DNA of 64,000 bases. Source: CAYNEI01 sp964396185. GTDB lineage: Archaea > Thermoplasmatota > SW-10-69-26. How positions within the stretch are numbered: the stretch's first letter is position 1; every line of letters starts with the position of its first letter. Below are positions 1-7,780 of this stretch, piece by piece. The notes under the pieces were generated by a model. The model saw only the letters and a list, made by a program, of their open reading frames with translations. It searched no databases and was not told the origin of the DNA. Location: assembly GCA_964396185.1 (NCBI GenBank), contig CAYNEI010000009.1, positions 16,613-80,612 on the forward strand, in the 5' to 3' direction. A program made the translations under genes and the position numbers.

Positions 1-2
1 AG

Positions 3-293
3 GGCGCCAACGACGTGGGTTTGTCGGCCAAGGTCGATGTCCCCGACAAGGCCACAGGCATCGGCCCCGAGGGCTACGGGCCCGGCAACTGGAACGCGCC
101 GGTCACGCTCACGTTCTGGCACAGCTCCGGCAGCGGCCGCGACGAGATCGACGTGCGATCCGGCGACAGCCCGCACGTGCTCCTCCTTGAGTACGACGCG
201 TTCGAGGACACCTGGACCGGGCACGCGCGCGGTGGAACGTCCAGCGGGGCAGATGCCACCGTCGAGATTGACGTGAGCGCCTCGATCGAGTAG
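3..293 (+). CDS. C-terminal part of a hypothetical secreted protein (truncated by window edge)
   Basis: An open frame enters from the left edge and ends at TAG 291-293, giving about 96 residues. The visible part is rich in Gly, Asp, Ser and Thr, has no membrane segment, and alternates short beta-like stretches (PVTLTFWHSS, HVLLLEYDAF), like the beta-sandwich ends of archaeal surface proteins. A GTG at 15 could start a 92-residue protein, but the frame is open upstream, so a cut gene is more likely. The family cannot be named. Confidence 0.5.
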   Translation, partial: GANDVGLSAKVDVPDKATGIGPEGYGPGNWNAPVTLTFWHSSGSGRDEIDVRSGDSPHVLLLEYDAFEDTWTGHARGGTSSGADATVEIDVSASIE

Positions 294-337
294 CCCCACC
301 TCGCATCCATGCGGCCGGCTCACAGCCCTCCCACGCC

Positions 338-346
338 GTTATAAGC
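338..346 (+). promoter_or_regulatory. TATA box of the EamA transporter gene
   Basis: GTTATAAGC is centred about 25 bases upstream of the TTG at 367, the spacing expected for a leaderless archaeal transcript. Confidence 0.55.
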
Positions 347-366
347 TCCCGCCGTATCCCACGCTG

Positions 367-1287
367 TTGCCCCTCCCAGCACGCACCACCGGGATCCTTG
401 CCACCATGGGTGCAGCGGTGCTCTGGGGCAGCTCGTTCCCAGCCAACCAGATCGGCCTCGAGCACATGGGGCCCGGCGTCTTCGTGGCCGCGCGCTTCGC
501 GCTGGCCGCGTTGATCGTGCTACCGTTCGCCTGGCGGCTCATCCGGGAGACCATGCAGCGCTGGGAACCCTGGGCCCTGGGCGCGGTCAACGCCGTGGCC
601 TTCCTGCTGCAGTACGTCGGCCAGACCACCGCGCCGGCTGGGGCGGCTGGGCTGCTCGTCAACGCCAACGTCGTCGTCGTGGCGCTCGTGGCCTGGGTGT
701 GGCTGGGCGAGGATCCCACCCGGCGCACCTGGGTGGCCATGGGGGCCGCTCTCGTGGGCGCATCGCTGATCATCTACGAGCCAGGCCAGGGCGCGATCCA
801 ACTCGGCCACCTGCTCGTCTTCCTGGCAGGGGCCACGTGGAGCTTCTACATCGTCGGCACGCGCGCCAGCTTGCTCGATGGGCACTCGCCCACCTCGCTC
901 GCCCTGGCAACCTTCGTGACCAGCGGCGTGCTGCTCTCCCCCTTCCTGCTTCTCGAACCCCTGCCCACAGCAGCTGTCCCCGTGGCCATGATCGCCTGGA
1001 CGGGGATCGCGTGCACCGTGGGCGCCTTCGCCCTCTGGCTGCATGGCCTGCGCAGCGTAGGTGCTACCGCCAGCGCGGTGGTGCTCCTGCTGGAGGTCTT
1101 CGTGGCCGCTGCCCTGGGGGCCTGGCTGCTCGCCGAGCCCTTCCCGCCGCGCAAGCTGCTCGGTGGCCTGGCCATCGCGGTCTCGATCCTGGTGCTCTCT
1201 GGTCGGGGGGACGACCTTGAACCACAAGGCCACAAGGAGCACAAGGGGATCGCGGGGGAGGGGTACCACGGGGAAGACGCGGGATGA
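367..1287 (+). CDS. EamA/DMT-family membrane transporter with repeat-derived tail
   Basis: This 306-residue protein belongs to the drug/metabolite transporter superfamily, inner-membrane permeases with two EamA repeats of five helices. The opening helix GAAVLWGSSFPANQIGLEH is typical, and about ten hydrophobic segments follow, the last near residue 280 (ILVLSG). The substrate cannot be predicted. The TTG start at 367 is chosen because a TATA box lies 25 bases upstream; an ATG at 406 is the alternative. The last 25 or so residues (PQGHKEHKG and on) are not membrane-like: they are translated from the left arm of an interspersed repeat at 1221-1391, so the original C terminus has probably been replaced. 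Confidence 0.85.
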   Translation: MPLPARTTGILATMGAAVLWGSSFPANQIGLEHMGPGVFVAARFALAALIVLPFAWRLIRETMQRWEPWALGAVNAVAFLLQYVGQTTAPAGAAGLLVNANVVVVALVAWVWLGEDPTRRTWVAMGAALVGASLIIYEPGQGAIQLGHLLVFLAGATWSFYIVGTRASLLDGHSPTSLALATFVTSGVLLSPFLLLEPLPTAAVPVAMIAWTGIACTVGAFALWLHGLRSVGATASAVVLLLEVFVAAALGAWLLAEPFPPRKLLGGLAIAVSILVLSGRGDDLEPQGHKEHKGIAGEGYHGEDAG

Positions 1288-1391
1288 GGTAGGCTCGGCC
1301 GCGTGTGGCTCAGGGAGGGCGCTCTACAGGCTGGGCCCGTCTCCCTGGTTCCGTTGTGGGCCGTTGTGCCGTAATGCCGTTGTGGTGAACC
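1221..1391. repeat. Interspersed inverted repeat, CACAAGG/CCGTTGTG family (copy 1)
   Basis: The left arm (1221-1247) repeats ACCACAAGG units about every 9-10 bases. The right arm (1351-1391) carries the complementary CCGTTGTG units and ends GTTGTGGTGAACC. The same architecture recurs at 19817-19919, 31618-31724 and 46812-46970. This copy overlaps the 3' end of the EamA gene. Confidence 0.8.
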
Positions 1392-1403
1392 GTCGTCAGA
1401 CCG

Positions 1404-2072
1404 TCAGGCCAGGAAGCCGAGGTAGAACAGCCCCAGCGTGGCCACCCAGACGCCGAGGAACGCGAAGACGTTCCAGCGGATGATCTTGGAGCCGTCCAAG
1501 GGCTTGATGGGCAGCATGTTGAAGGCGGCCAGGATGACGTTGATGAGCAGCGCGAGCTGGAAGAAATTGCCCGCCTGGGGCACCCCGATGTCGAAGGCCA
1601 CGGACTGGTCGGTGAGCAACCAGAGGGGCAGAGCGATGGCGGCGAAGCCCAGGTTCACCAGCGGCCCGTTCACCGAGATGATGCCGGCTTCCTTCTTGCT
1701 GGCTGGCCCGCGGATGATGACCGCGCCTGGCGCGGCCACGACCACGCCCAGGGCACCGCTGATGCCCAGTGCTATGAGCAGGCCCGGCATGCTGGCTCGG
1801 AACTCTGCCCAGAGCCCGTAGTACTGGGCGGTGAGCTTGTGGGCCAGCTCGTGGAGCACGAAGGCAGCCAGCACGAGGATCGTGCTCACCGGGAGGGCAG
1901 GCCAGAGGAAGGTGTCCCACTGGATGCCCGTGCACGCTTGGCTGAACAGTGCCACGAAGCAGGACTGGGAGAGCACGAAGCTGAACGCGGCGGCCAGCAC
2001 GAGGGTGGAGAGGAGCAGATCCAGGATCTCTCGACCGCTGAAGTCGAAGATGGAGCTCAAGCCGCGTCTCAT
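1404..2072 (-). CDS. Site-2 protease family (M50) intramembrane metalloprotease
   Basis: The 222-residue membrane protein has the two M50 signatures: HELAH near residue 74, inside a hydrophobic helix, supplies two zinc ligands and the catalytic Glu, and a late NMLPIKPLDG segment near residue 195 matches the NPxxPLDG motif that carries the Asp ligand. About five to six membrane helices are visible. Family members cut transmembrane substrates within the bilayer. The ATG at 2072 overlaps the stop of the upstream TraB gene by four bases (ATGA), so the two are probably translated together. The substrate is unknown. Confidence 0.88.
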   Translation of the reverse strand: MRRGLSSIFDFSGREILDLLLSTLVLAAAFSFVLSQSCFVALFSQACTGIQWDTFLWPALPVSTILVLAAFVLHELAHKLTAQYYGLWAEFRASMPGLLIALGISGALGVVVAAPGAVIIRGPASKKEAGIISVNGPLVNLGFAAIALPLWLLTDQSVAFDIGVPQAGNFFQLALLINVILAAFNMLPIKPLDGSKIIRWNVFAFLGVWVATLGLFYLGFLA

Positions 2073-3244
2073 CTGAGGGCCACCTCTGCTAGCTTGGCAA
2101 ACCCGATGGCCGAGCCCAGCATGGAGCCGAGGTTGGTGAGGGCTGCTACGAGGAGCACGCGCACGAGCCGGTTGCGCCGCATGTCCGCGAAGGTTTCGAT
2201 CTTGGAGAGGCCCTCGACGTCGCCCACGGTGGGCTCCCGGCGCCAGGCTTCCACCGCACCAGCGAACCAGCCAGCGGCAAGGGCCGGGTTGAGGCTGGTC
2301 AGCGGTGATGCCAGGAAGGCTACGATGATGGCCAGGATGTGCCCGCCGGCGATGGCACACCCCAGCGCGGCCGGGATGCCGCTGATGATGAAGTAGTAGA
2401 GGAACCCCCGGCCGAGGTCGCTGAAATCGCCCGAGACGAAGCCCTGGTAGCCGAGCCAGCCGAACAGGCCCAAGATGGCCACGGCCATGCCCCAAGCGAT
2501 GGTCTTGCCCCAGGGGAACTTGGTGGACCTCGTGCTACGCAGCGCATCCAAGTCGGCTCGCTCGTGGGCCTCGAGCTGGCGTTGCACCCCGCGCAGGTGG
2601 CCCGCGCCGAGCACGGCGACCACGAGCCCCTCGTGTTCATCGGCGGTCTCCTGGATGCGCGTGCTCATGTAGCTGTCGCGCTCGTCGATGAGCACGTGGC
2701 TAGCCGACGGCGCGGTCTCCGCCAGCTCCTCCATGGCAGCCGTGAGCACATCCTCCTGGAGCAGCTTGTCGATCTCCTCAGGGTCGAACTCCTCGGGGTC
2801 CTCCATGGCCACGCTGGCCTTGAGGATCTCCCACGTGATGCGCATCTTCTCCCGGAACCCCATGGCCTGGAAGGCCCGGCGCAGCGTGATGCCCACCTCG
2901 CGGTCGGCCAGCACGACCTCGGCCCCGATCTCCCCGGCGACCTCCACGGCCGCGAGCAGCTCGGCGCCCGGCTGGACGCCGGTGGCCTCACCGATGCGCC
3001 GCTGGTAGGAGCCCAGCAAGACCTGGGCGAGCAGCTGGGGTCCCTTGCCCTCACGGATGAGGTCGAGCACCGGGATCTCGGCCCACGCTGTGGGGTCCTG
3101 GAGCGCTTGGAGCCGGGGCTCGTCGAGCTCGACGCACACGACGGTGGGCTGGAGCTCCCGGATCGTGTCGCGGACCTCCTCGACGCTCTTGGGCGAGACG
3201 TGGGCGGTGCCGACCAGGGTGACGTTCCCGGTGGTGACGCGCAA
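2069..3244 (-). CDS. TraB/GumN (PrgY-like) family protein with C-terminal membrane domain
   Basis: The N-terminal half has the TraB signatures GTAHVSPKSVEEV near the start and GAGHLRGV near residue 215, each with a conserved His, and VCVELDEPRL between them. The C-terminal third has several hydrophobic helices (WGMAVAILGLFGWLGY, LASPLTSLNPALAAG), as in archaeal TraB proteins. The biochemical role of the family is unsettled; PrgY members bind or destroy peptide pheromones and a metalloprotease-like fold has been proposed. The TTG at 3244 is chosen because the TATA-like GTTATC lies about 25 bases upstream and no other usable start sits close to the conserved region. It is coupled to the site-2 protease gene. 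Confidence 0.85.
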   Translation of the reverse strand: MRVTTGNVTLVGTAHVSPKSVEEVRDTIRELQPTVVCVELDEPRLQALQDPTAWAEIPVLDLIREGKGPQLLAQVLLGSYQRRIGEATGVQPGAELLAAVEVAGEIGAEVVLADREVGITLRRAFQAMGFREKMRITWEILKASVAMEDPEEFDPEEIDKLLQEDVLTAAMEELAETAPSASHVLIDERDSYMSTRIQETADEHEGLVVAVLGAGHLRGVQRQLEAHERADLDALRSTRSTKFPWGKTIAWGMAVAILGLFGWLGYQGFVSGDFSDLGRGFLYYFIISGIPAALGCAIAGGHILAIIVAFLASPLTSLNPALAAGWFAGAVEAWRREPTVGDVEGLSKIETFADMRRNRLVRVLLVAALTNLGSMLGSAIGFAKLAEVALR

Positions 3245-3270
3245 CGTGCCCGGACCACGAGGCCCCTTGA

Positions 3271-3663
3271 TAACACTACTTGTCCGCGGCGGCTGAGCCC
3301 GCGTCGGCGTGGGCGCTAGGACCCGCCAGGAGCGGGAGGCCGCGCCGGCAGGCGCGGAAACCAGCGCACACCAGTGCGCACCTCGATGGTCCCCCAGCGT
3401 ACCGTCGACGGACGCTGGCCGAGCCTCCGGCTCGGCCGCGCCGGCGCTAGGCCCTGCGGGCCTGGCGCGCCGGCCGCGACGCCGCGCGTCCAGCGCCCAC
3501 GCCGACCCCAAAGGGCCGAGACGCCAGGGGCTCGATGCGCCGAGCGCGTCAGGCTTCGTCGCTGGGTCCTCGAAAGGGCCTCCGACCCTTCCTTGCGGTC
3601 CAGCTCCTTGCCCTCGAACCCCTGGTGTCCGGCGCGGGCCAGCACCGCGGGGAAGTAGTGTTA
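3271..3663. mobile_element. 393-bp element with 19-bp terminal inverted repeats, full of hairpins
   Basis: The ends 3271-3289 and 3645-3663 are inverted repeats matching at 17 of 19 positions (TAACACTACTT plus CCGCGG). Inside are short-loop hairpins: 3340-3357, 3364-3379, 3394-3418, 3417-3437 (9 bp, loop TCC) and 3438-3470. The right part carries a motif shared with 60360-60395. No convincing ORF lies within. It could be a MITE-like element or a structured RNA gene read on the minus strand; a GA dinucleotide abuts each end. It fills the gap between traB and the cupredoxin gene and overlaps the traB promoter. Confidence 0.5.
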
Positions 3664-3741
3664 GACATAACGGCACCGGTCGCCGCCTTCGGCGGCGGCG
3701 TATCGCACAACGCTTTTCAGCCTCGGGCGGGTGACCCGCGT

Positions 3742-4278
3742 ATGCGACGCTGCCTGGCTGGGTTGCTCGGCCTGCTGGTCCTCCTCTCCTTGTTCGCCCC
3801 CTCCACCGGGGCCCAGGAGGACGACGAGGTCCTGCGCACCCTGGAGGTGCAGCTCATGGACGAGGGCTGCCCAGAGGGCGCCGACCGGTTCTGCATCTCC
3901 CCTGCCGAGATCGAGCTGGAGGAAGGCCACACGCTCGTGCTTGAGATCACCAACGAAGGCCGGGTCAGCCACAATCTCACCTTCGCGCCTGGCACCCCAG
4001 CGCCCCTGGCAGACCACGGCATGAACGGGACCCTGGCACCCAACGAGACCGTCGAGCTGCGCCTACCCTGGAGCGCCATCGAGGAGGCCTTCGAACAGAG
4101 CGGTCAGAGCGAGCTCGTGCTCCAGTGCGGCGTGGACGGGCACGCGACCTTGGGCGAGCGCATCGTGTTGACCGTGGCCGAGTCGATGCAGGGCGAGGAG
4201 CGCCCACAGCCCGGCCCGGGCGCGGTGCTCGCGCTGGCCGTGTTGATCGCTGTGGCGGCGCTTGTGCGCCGGCGATGA
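3742..4278 (+). CDS. Secreted cupredoxin-like protein with C-terminal membrane anchor
   Basis: The 178-residue protein starts with a signal peptide (RRCLAGLLGLLVLLSLF, cut near TGA-QE). A single beta-sandwich domain of the azurin/halocyanin type follows: VSHNLTF supplies His 77 and QCGVDGHATLGE supplies Cys 129 and His 134. The axial position five residues after the second His, normally Met, is Glu 139, so copper binding would be atypical or lost. A second Cys pair (43, 51) may form a disulfide. The C terminus, PGPGAVLALAVLIAVAALVRRR-like, has the helix plus arginines of PGF-CTERM-type sorting tails. A role in surface electron transfer is an inference. Confidence 0.7.
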   Translation: MRRCLAGLLGLLVLLSLFAPSTGAQEDDEVLRTLEVQLMDEGCPEGADRFCISPAEIELEEGHTLVLEITNEGRVSHNLTFAPGTPAPLADHGMNGTLAPNETVELRLPWSAIEEAFEQSGQSELVLQCGVDGHATLGERIVLTVAESMQGEERPQPGPGAVLALAVLIAVAALVRRR

Positions 4279-4293
4279 GCCGCGCCGGCAAGT

Positions 4294-5049
4294 TCAGGGC
4301 GGGCCGAGCTGGTCAGCGAAGCCCGCTGCAGCCTTGGCCGCTGCCTCAGGGAAGCTGCCCTCGGCCTGGCTGATGCCCCGGGAGACGTTGACCAGGAAGG
4401 GGCCGCCGCTGGCTGCCTGGGCGGCCAGGTCTGCATGGCCACCCTGGGCGCCGATCCCGGGCAGAAGCAGCGGGGCGTCGCCTGCGCTCTGCCGGACACC
4501 GCGCACCACTTCTGGGTCGTTGCCGGGAGCCACGAAGCCAGCACCACGCACAGCGAAGAGCTGGATGACGCGCCCAGCTACGCCGCCCTGGATCTTGACC
4601 GCGCTCGGGTTGGTCGTGCGTGCGAGCACGAAGACGCCGAGCCCCTCGTCGAGGAAGGGATCGAGCACGTCTGTGCCCATGTAGGGGTTGAGCGTGACCG
4701 CGTCAGCGCCGACGACCTCGCGCGCGAACCGCGCGTACGCGGTGGCGGTGGAGCCGATGTCGGCGAACTTGGCATCAAGCAGGGTGAGCGCTCCAGTGCG
4801 CTTGGCAGCGTCCACCGTGGCTTCCAGGGCCTCGATGCCGGGGGGACCCATTTGGAGGAAGAAGGCGAGGTTCGGCTTGAAGGCCGCCGCGTGCTCGCTG
4901 GTGGCCTCCACCAGGTCCAGGCACCACTGTTGGAAACCTGCTGGCTCGTCGTACTCGGCCGGGAAGGCCTCCGGGCGGGGGTCGATGCCGACGCAGAGGT
5001 GACCGCGCTCGGCGTTGACCCGCTTGACATCCTCGCTCAGGGAGACCAA
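4294..5049 (-). CDS. pyrF: Orotidine 5'-phosphate decarboxylase, type 2
   Basis: It decarboxylates OMP to UMP, the last step of de novo pyrimidine synthesis, in the cytoplasm. The 251-residue TIM barrel shows LCVGIDPRPE near the start, the catalytic D-x-K-x-x-D in LTLLDAKFADIGSTA and LLLPGIGAQGG near the end. The GTDVLDPFLDE insertion is typical of the longer type 2 enzymes, common in actinobacteria and some archaea, rather than the short archaeal form. The start is TTG at 5049, ten bases after the eIF5A stop and preceded by a GAGAGG Shine-Dalgarno-like sequence, so it is probably cotranscribed with eIF5A. Confidence 0.93.
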   Translation of the reverse strand: MVSLSEDVKRVNAERGHLCVGIDPRPEAFPAEYDEPAGFQQWCLDLVEATSEHAAAFKPNLAFFLQMGPPGIEALEATVDAAKRTGALTLLDAKFADIGSTATAYARFAREVVGADAVTLNPYMGTDVLDPFLDEGLGVFVLARTTNPSAVKIQGGVAGRVIQLFAVRGAGFVAPGNDPEVVRGVRQSAGDAPLLLPGIGAQGGHADLAAQAASGGPFLVNVSRGISQAEGSFPEAAAKAAAGFADQLGPP

Positions 5050-5059
5050 AGTGGGCCTC

Positions 5060-5446
5060 TCAGGCGCGGGTGATCAGGCGCCGGCCCATGGCCTCGAGGT
5101 AGGAGACCTCTTGGCCTGGCTCGATGTCGTCCTTGAAGTCCGCGGGCATCTTGAGCTCGAAGGTCTCGTAGGAGGCCATGTCCATGAGCTGGATGACATC
5201 GCCTGTGACCGAGACGACCTGGGCGCTCTTCTTATCGATCATGGGGACCTGGACGCGCTCGGTCACGGGCGCGCTCATGTTCCGTTTGGAGCCGTCGAAG
5301 ATGCCGACCGCTTCGATCTTGGCCTTCGCGCTGCCATGCTTACCGGGCTTGGCGGTGGAGATCGATTTGATCTTGCAGGGTTCCCCGTCGATGACGACGT
5401 AGCGCCCTTCTCGGAGCTGTCGGACTTCCGCGGTCGTCGTACTCAT
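5060..5446 (-). CDS. eif5a: Translation initiation factor 5A (aIF5A, hypusine-containing)
   Basis: The 128-residue factor binds the ribosome and helps peptide bond formation at stalling sequences. The loop KPGKHGSAK contains Lys 36, the lysine converted to hypusine in this family. The N-terminal SH3-like half and C-terminal OB-fold half (VTERVQVPMIDKK onward) are both complete, and the length is normal for archaea. ATG 5446 is the only sensible start. A TATA box at 5477-5485 implies a leader of about nine bases. pyrF follows directly. Deoxyhypusine synthase is not in this window. Confidence 0.96.
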   Translation of the reverse strand: MSTTTAEVRQLREGRYVVIDGEPCKIKSISTAKPGKHGSAKAKIEAVGIFDGSKRNMSAPVTERVQVPMIDKKSAQVVSVTGDVIQLMDMASYETFELKMPADFKDDIEPGQEVSYLEAMGRRLITRA

Positions 5447-5476
5447 CGTGGCTCGATGCGGGCAAGGGCACTCTTG

Positions 5477-5485
5477 GGTTAAGCC
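5477..5485 (-). promoter_or_regulatory. TATA box of aIF5A-pyrF
   Basis: On the minus strand GGCTTAACC, preceded by an A-rich GGAAA element, lies about 35 bases upstream of the aIF5A ATG. Confidence 0.55.
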
Positions 5486-5496
5486 TTTCCGCCCAG

Positions 5497-5572
5497 CTTT
5501 TTCTTTGTCGGGCCACCAGGGACCCGCGGCCGGCGCAAAGAAAAAGTTGGCAAACAAGAAACGCCGGCCGCG
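5497..5572 (-). terminator. Interlocked inverted repeats between lysS and aIF5A
   Basis: Two 11-bp perfect inverted repeats interleave: CTTTTTCTTTG 5497-5507 with 5536-5546, and CGCGGCCGGCG 5525-5535 with 5562-5572. Each loop contains one arm of the other, so they form either alternative hairpins or an H-type pseudoknot. On the lysS transcript the GC stem encloses a T-rich loop, which suits a terminator. The rest of the gap 5447-5774 shows no gene. Confidence 0.5.
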
Positions 5573-5774
5573 CGCTTCCCGTGGCCCAAGGACGCAAGGC
5601 GGGTGAGAGGGAGGCGTGAGATGTCGCTATCCGAGAATCTCTGCGCTTGAAATCGCCTTGTCTTCGGCGCTGCTGGGTCTTCGCTTGCGCCCGCGCTGTT
5701 CGTCGTTCTCTGTGGCCCGTCGCGGTGAACCTCGGTTGGGTTGCGGCCCTGGCGGCCGCCCCAGATACCGCGGA

Positions 5775-7355
5775 TCACGAAGGCCCAGCCACAGCCTGCC
5801 GGAGCCGCTCGAGCACCCAGTCCCGCTCCATGCCGGCCAGGAACGGGCCCAGACGCGGGCCTCGGCCGGTGCCCAGCACGGCCAGATAGGCCGCCTTGAA
5901 GATGGAGCCCGCGCCTGTGTCGGTCTGCTCGGCGGCTTGGTAGACGGCGTTTTGGACGCTGTCTGCGTCCCAGTGGACATCCTCCAGGGCTTCCAGGAAG
6001 GCTTGCAGGCGTTCCCGGTGGATGTCCTGGAGCAGCCCGTGGGGGACCTCGTCGGGGAGCTCGAACTTCACCATGTCCGGGGCGAAGGAGGCGATCCAGT
6101 TGCGGGTGTGCTCTATGCGCAGGCGCAGGAGGTCCTCCTCGGCCTTCGTGATCTCATCGAGGTCCCCGCTGCGTCGCACGCTTGCCAGCACGGCGTCGGT
6201 CTCGTCGTAGAGCTGGACGAGGGTGGCCAGGTGGCGCATGGGGACGCTCTGGCCAGGACGCTCGGGTAGCTGGCCGGTGGGTTGGCTGAGCCAAAGCACG
6301 CGCTCGACGTCGTTGATCTCCTGACTCTCACCTTGCTCGTGCCAGTCCACGAGCGTGCGATCGTATTCGTCCACCAGGTCCAGGATGCCCATGCCTGGGT
6401 CGAACTCCACGTGCTTGGCGGGCTGGTAGCGCATGAACAGGAACCGCAGGGCCTCTGGAGGCGTGACGTCGAGCACGTCCTCGGCAGCGATCCCGGTGCC
6501 TGTGGAGGAGTGCATGGCGCCTTCGCCCTTGACGTGGATGAACTCGTAGGTCGTGTGGTGCGGGGGCTCGTGGTCGAAGACCTGGCGAGCGATGGGCTGG
6601 GCGGTATCCCAGCTGCCGCCGCTGGCGGCGTGGTCCTTGCCGAAGGCCTCGAACGTGACACCCAGGAACGACCAGCGGGCCGGCCAGTCCACGCGCCAGG
6701 CGAGCTTGCCGATGCCAGGCTCCCGGATATCCACGCTGCCCTCGTGACCACACGCGCACATGTACTCCACCTCCGGGTACTCGTAGAGCACTGGCGTCGT
6801 GGCTGAGATGGAGCCGCAGGCTTGGCAGCGCACGTTGAGCGGGATCCATGTCGGTTCGAGATCGCGCCCGGAGACCTCGGTCAGGATCCCCCGGATGAGC
6901 TCGGCGCTGGCCATGGCCTTCTCGATGCTTTCGGCATAGGCTCCGCCCTCGTAGAGCTCGTGGGCCAGCTTGACCTCAGGCCGGATGCCCAGGTCCTCTA
7001 GCGCGCCCAGGAATGGCTCGAGGAAGTGGTGGGCGTAGCTCTCATGCTCGCTGCAGGGGCAGGGGATCGCGGAGAGGGGCTGGCCGACGTGGGCCTCGTA
7101 GTCGATGCCCGCCGTGTTGACCGCCGGGTCCTCGAGGAACGGGGAGACCTTGCGCAGCGGGTCGTAGGTGTCCCCGATGTAGAGCAGGGTCGAGTTGCCT
7201 CCGAGATCCTCTAGAGAGCGGTGCACGGCCTCGGTGGTCGCCACCTCGCGCAGGTTGCCCACATGGATCGGTCCCGACGGGGTGATCCCCGTGGCCAGCG
7301 TGTGGGTCGAGGCTTGCTCGAGGAGCTCCCGGGCCAGGACGTCTGCCCAATGCAT
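5775..7355 (-). CDS. lysS: Lysyl-tRNA synthetase, class I
   Basis: It charges tRNA-Lys with lysine. The 526-residue protein has the class I Rossmann signature GPIHVGN (HIGH motif) near residue 28 and a zinc-ribbon-like insertion with cysteines in VRCQACGS and YMCACGHEG. The second class I signature is degenerate: GAMHSSTGTG replaces the usual GKMSSSKGN, so both lysines are missing. The all-alpha C-terminal half (HVEFDPGMGILDLVDEYDR onward) is complete. The fold assignment is firm; the altered KMSKS loop is a real oddity. A TATA-like GCATAAAC at 7382-7391 lies 31 bases upstream of ATG 7355. Confidence 0.94.
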   Translation of the reverse strand: MHWADVLARELLEQASTHTLATGITPSGPIHVGNLREVATTEAVHRSLEDLGGNSTLLYIGDTYDPLRKVSPFLEDPAVNTAGIDYEAHVGQPLSAIPCPCSEHESYAHHFLEPFLGALEDLGIRPEVKLAHELYEGGAYAESIEKAMASAELIRGILTEVSGRDLEPTWIPLNVRCQACGSISATTPVLYEYPEVEYMCACGHEGSVDIREPGIGKLAWRVDWPARWSFLGVTFEAFGKDHAASGGSWDTAQPIARQVFDHEPPHHTTYEFIHVKGEGAMHSSTGTGIAAEDVLDVTPPEALRFLFMRYQPAKHVEFDPGMGILDLVDEYDRTLVDWHEQGESQEINDVERVLWLSQPTGQLPERPGQSVPMRHLATLVQLYDETDAVLASVRRSGDLDEITKAEEDLLRLRIEHTRNWIASFAPDMVKFELPDEVPHGLLQDIHRERLQAFLEALEDVHWDADSVQNAVYQAAEQTDTGAGSIFKAAYLAVLGTGRGPRLGPFLAGMERDWVLERLRQAVAGPS

Positions 7356-7381
7356 CAGCCCCCCAAGGGGACCCCGCTCTT

Positions 7382-7391
7382 GAGTTTATGC
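7382..7391 (-). promoter_or_regulatory. TATA-like box of lysS
   Basis: Minus-strand GCATAAACTC is centred about 31 bases from the lysS ATG. Confidence 0.4.
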
Positions 7392-7448
7392 GCTCCACAC
7401 GCGACCGGGCGCGGCCGCCGAGGTCCTACAGCGAAGTTTTGCCGAGGG

Positions 7449-7457
7449 GTTAAGTAG
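7449..7457 (+). promoter_or_regulatory. TATA box of the cold-shock gene
   Basis: GGTTAAGTA is centred 26 bases upstream of the ATG at 7479, predicting a leaderless mRNA. Confidence 0.6.
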
Positions 7458-7478
7458 TGGTCAGAGCTCTGTAGGGCC

Positions 7479-7673
7479 ATGGCCTCCGGTACGGTCAGGT
7501 TCTTCCATGATCGGAAGGGCTACGGTTTCATCGAGACAGACGACGCAGACGACGACATCTTCTTCCATGTCGATGACCTCGGCGGGGAAGAACCCCAAGA
7601 GGGTCAGCAGGTCACGTTCGATATCGAACAGGCACCTCGCGGCCCGCGCGCGAAGAACATCGAGTTCGCCTAG
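7479..7673 (+). CDS. Cold-shock domain protein (CspA family)
   Basis: This is a single 64-residue cold-shock domain with RNP1 as KGYGFI (residues 13-18) and RNP2 as DIFFH (25-30), the aromatic patches that bind single-stranded RNA or DNA. The length equals that of bacterial CspA proteins. Such proteins occur in haloarchaea and some Thermoplasmatota, probably by old transfer from bacteria, and act as RNA chaperones. It is monocistronic, with its own TATA box and a hairpin just downstream. Confidence 0.95.
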   Translation: MASGTVRFFHDRKGYGFIETDDADDDIFFHVDDLGGEEPQEGQQVTFDIEQAPRGPRAKNIEFA

Positions 7674-7691
7674 AGCCCATTCATCACCAGA

Positions 7692-7713
7692 GGCTCAGGG
7701 CGTTCTCTGAGCC
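7692..7713 (+). terminator. Hairpin downstream of the cold-shock gene
   Basis: The arms GGCTCAG and CTGAGCC pair perfectly (7 bp, 8-base loop) 19 bases after the stop codon. There is no T tract, so termination is inferred from position. Confidence 0.4.
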
Positions 7714-7780
7714 GCCGGGCCCTAGCGGTCCCGCGTCAGTGCTTCGTCCGCTGCCGCGTGGCCGCCGGCCCGCGATTTCT

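Noticed and set aside
3316..3645. 109-codon minus-strand frame in the inverted-repeat element
   Set aside because: It is Arg/Pro/Gly-rich and runs through the hairpins. A short RAG-QG-EGK stretch resembles the matching frame at 60.4 kb, but the hairpin arms explain the sequence better. A protein is not fully excluded.
3271..3663. RNase P RNA or SRP RNA
   Set aside because: The size and hairpins fit, but I could not find the conserved P4 strands of RNase P or the helix 8 GGAAGGGAGCAGC-type loop of SRP RNA on either strand.
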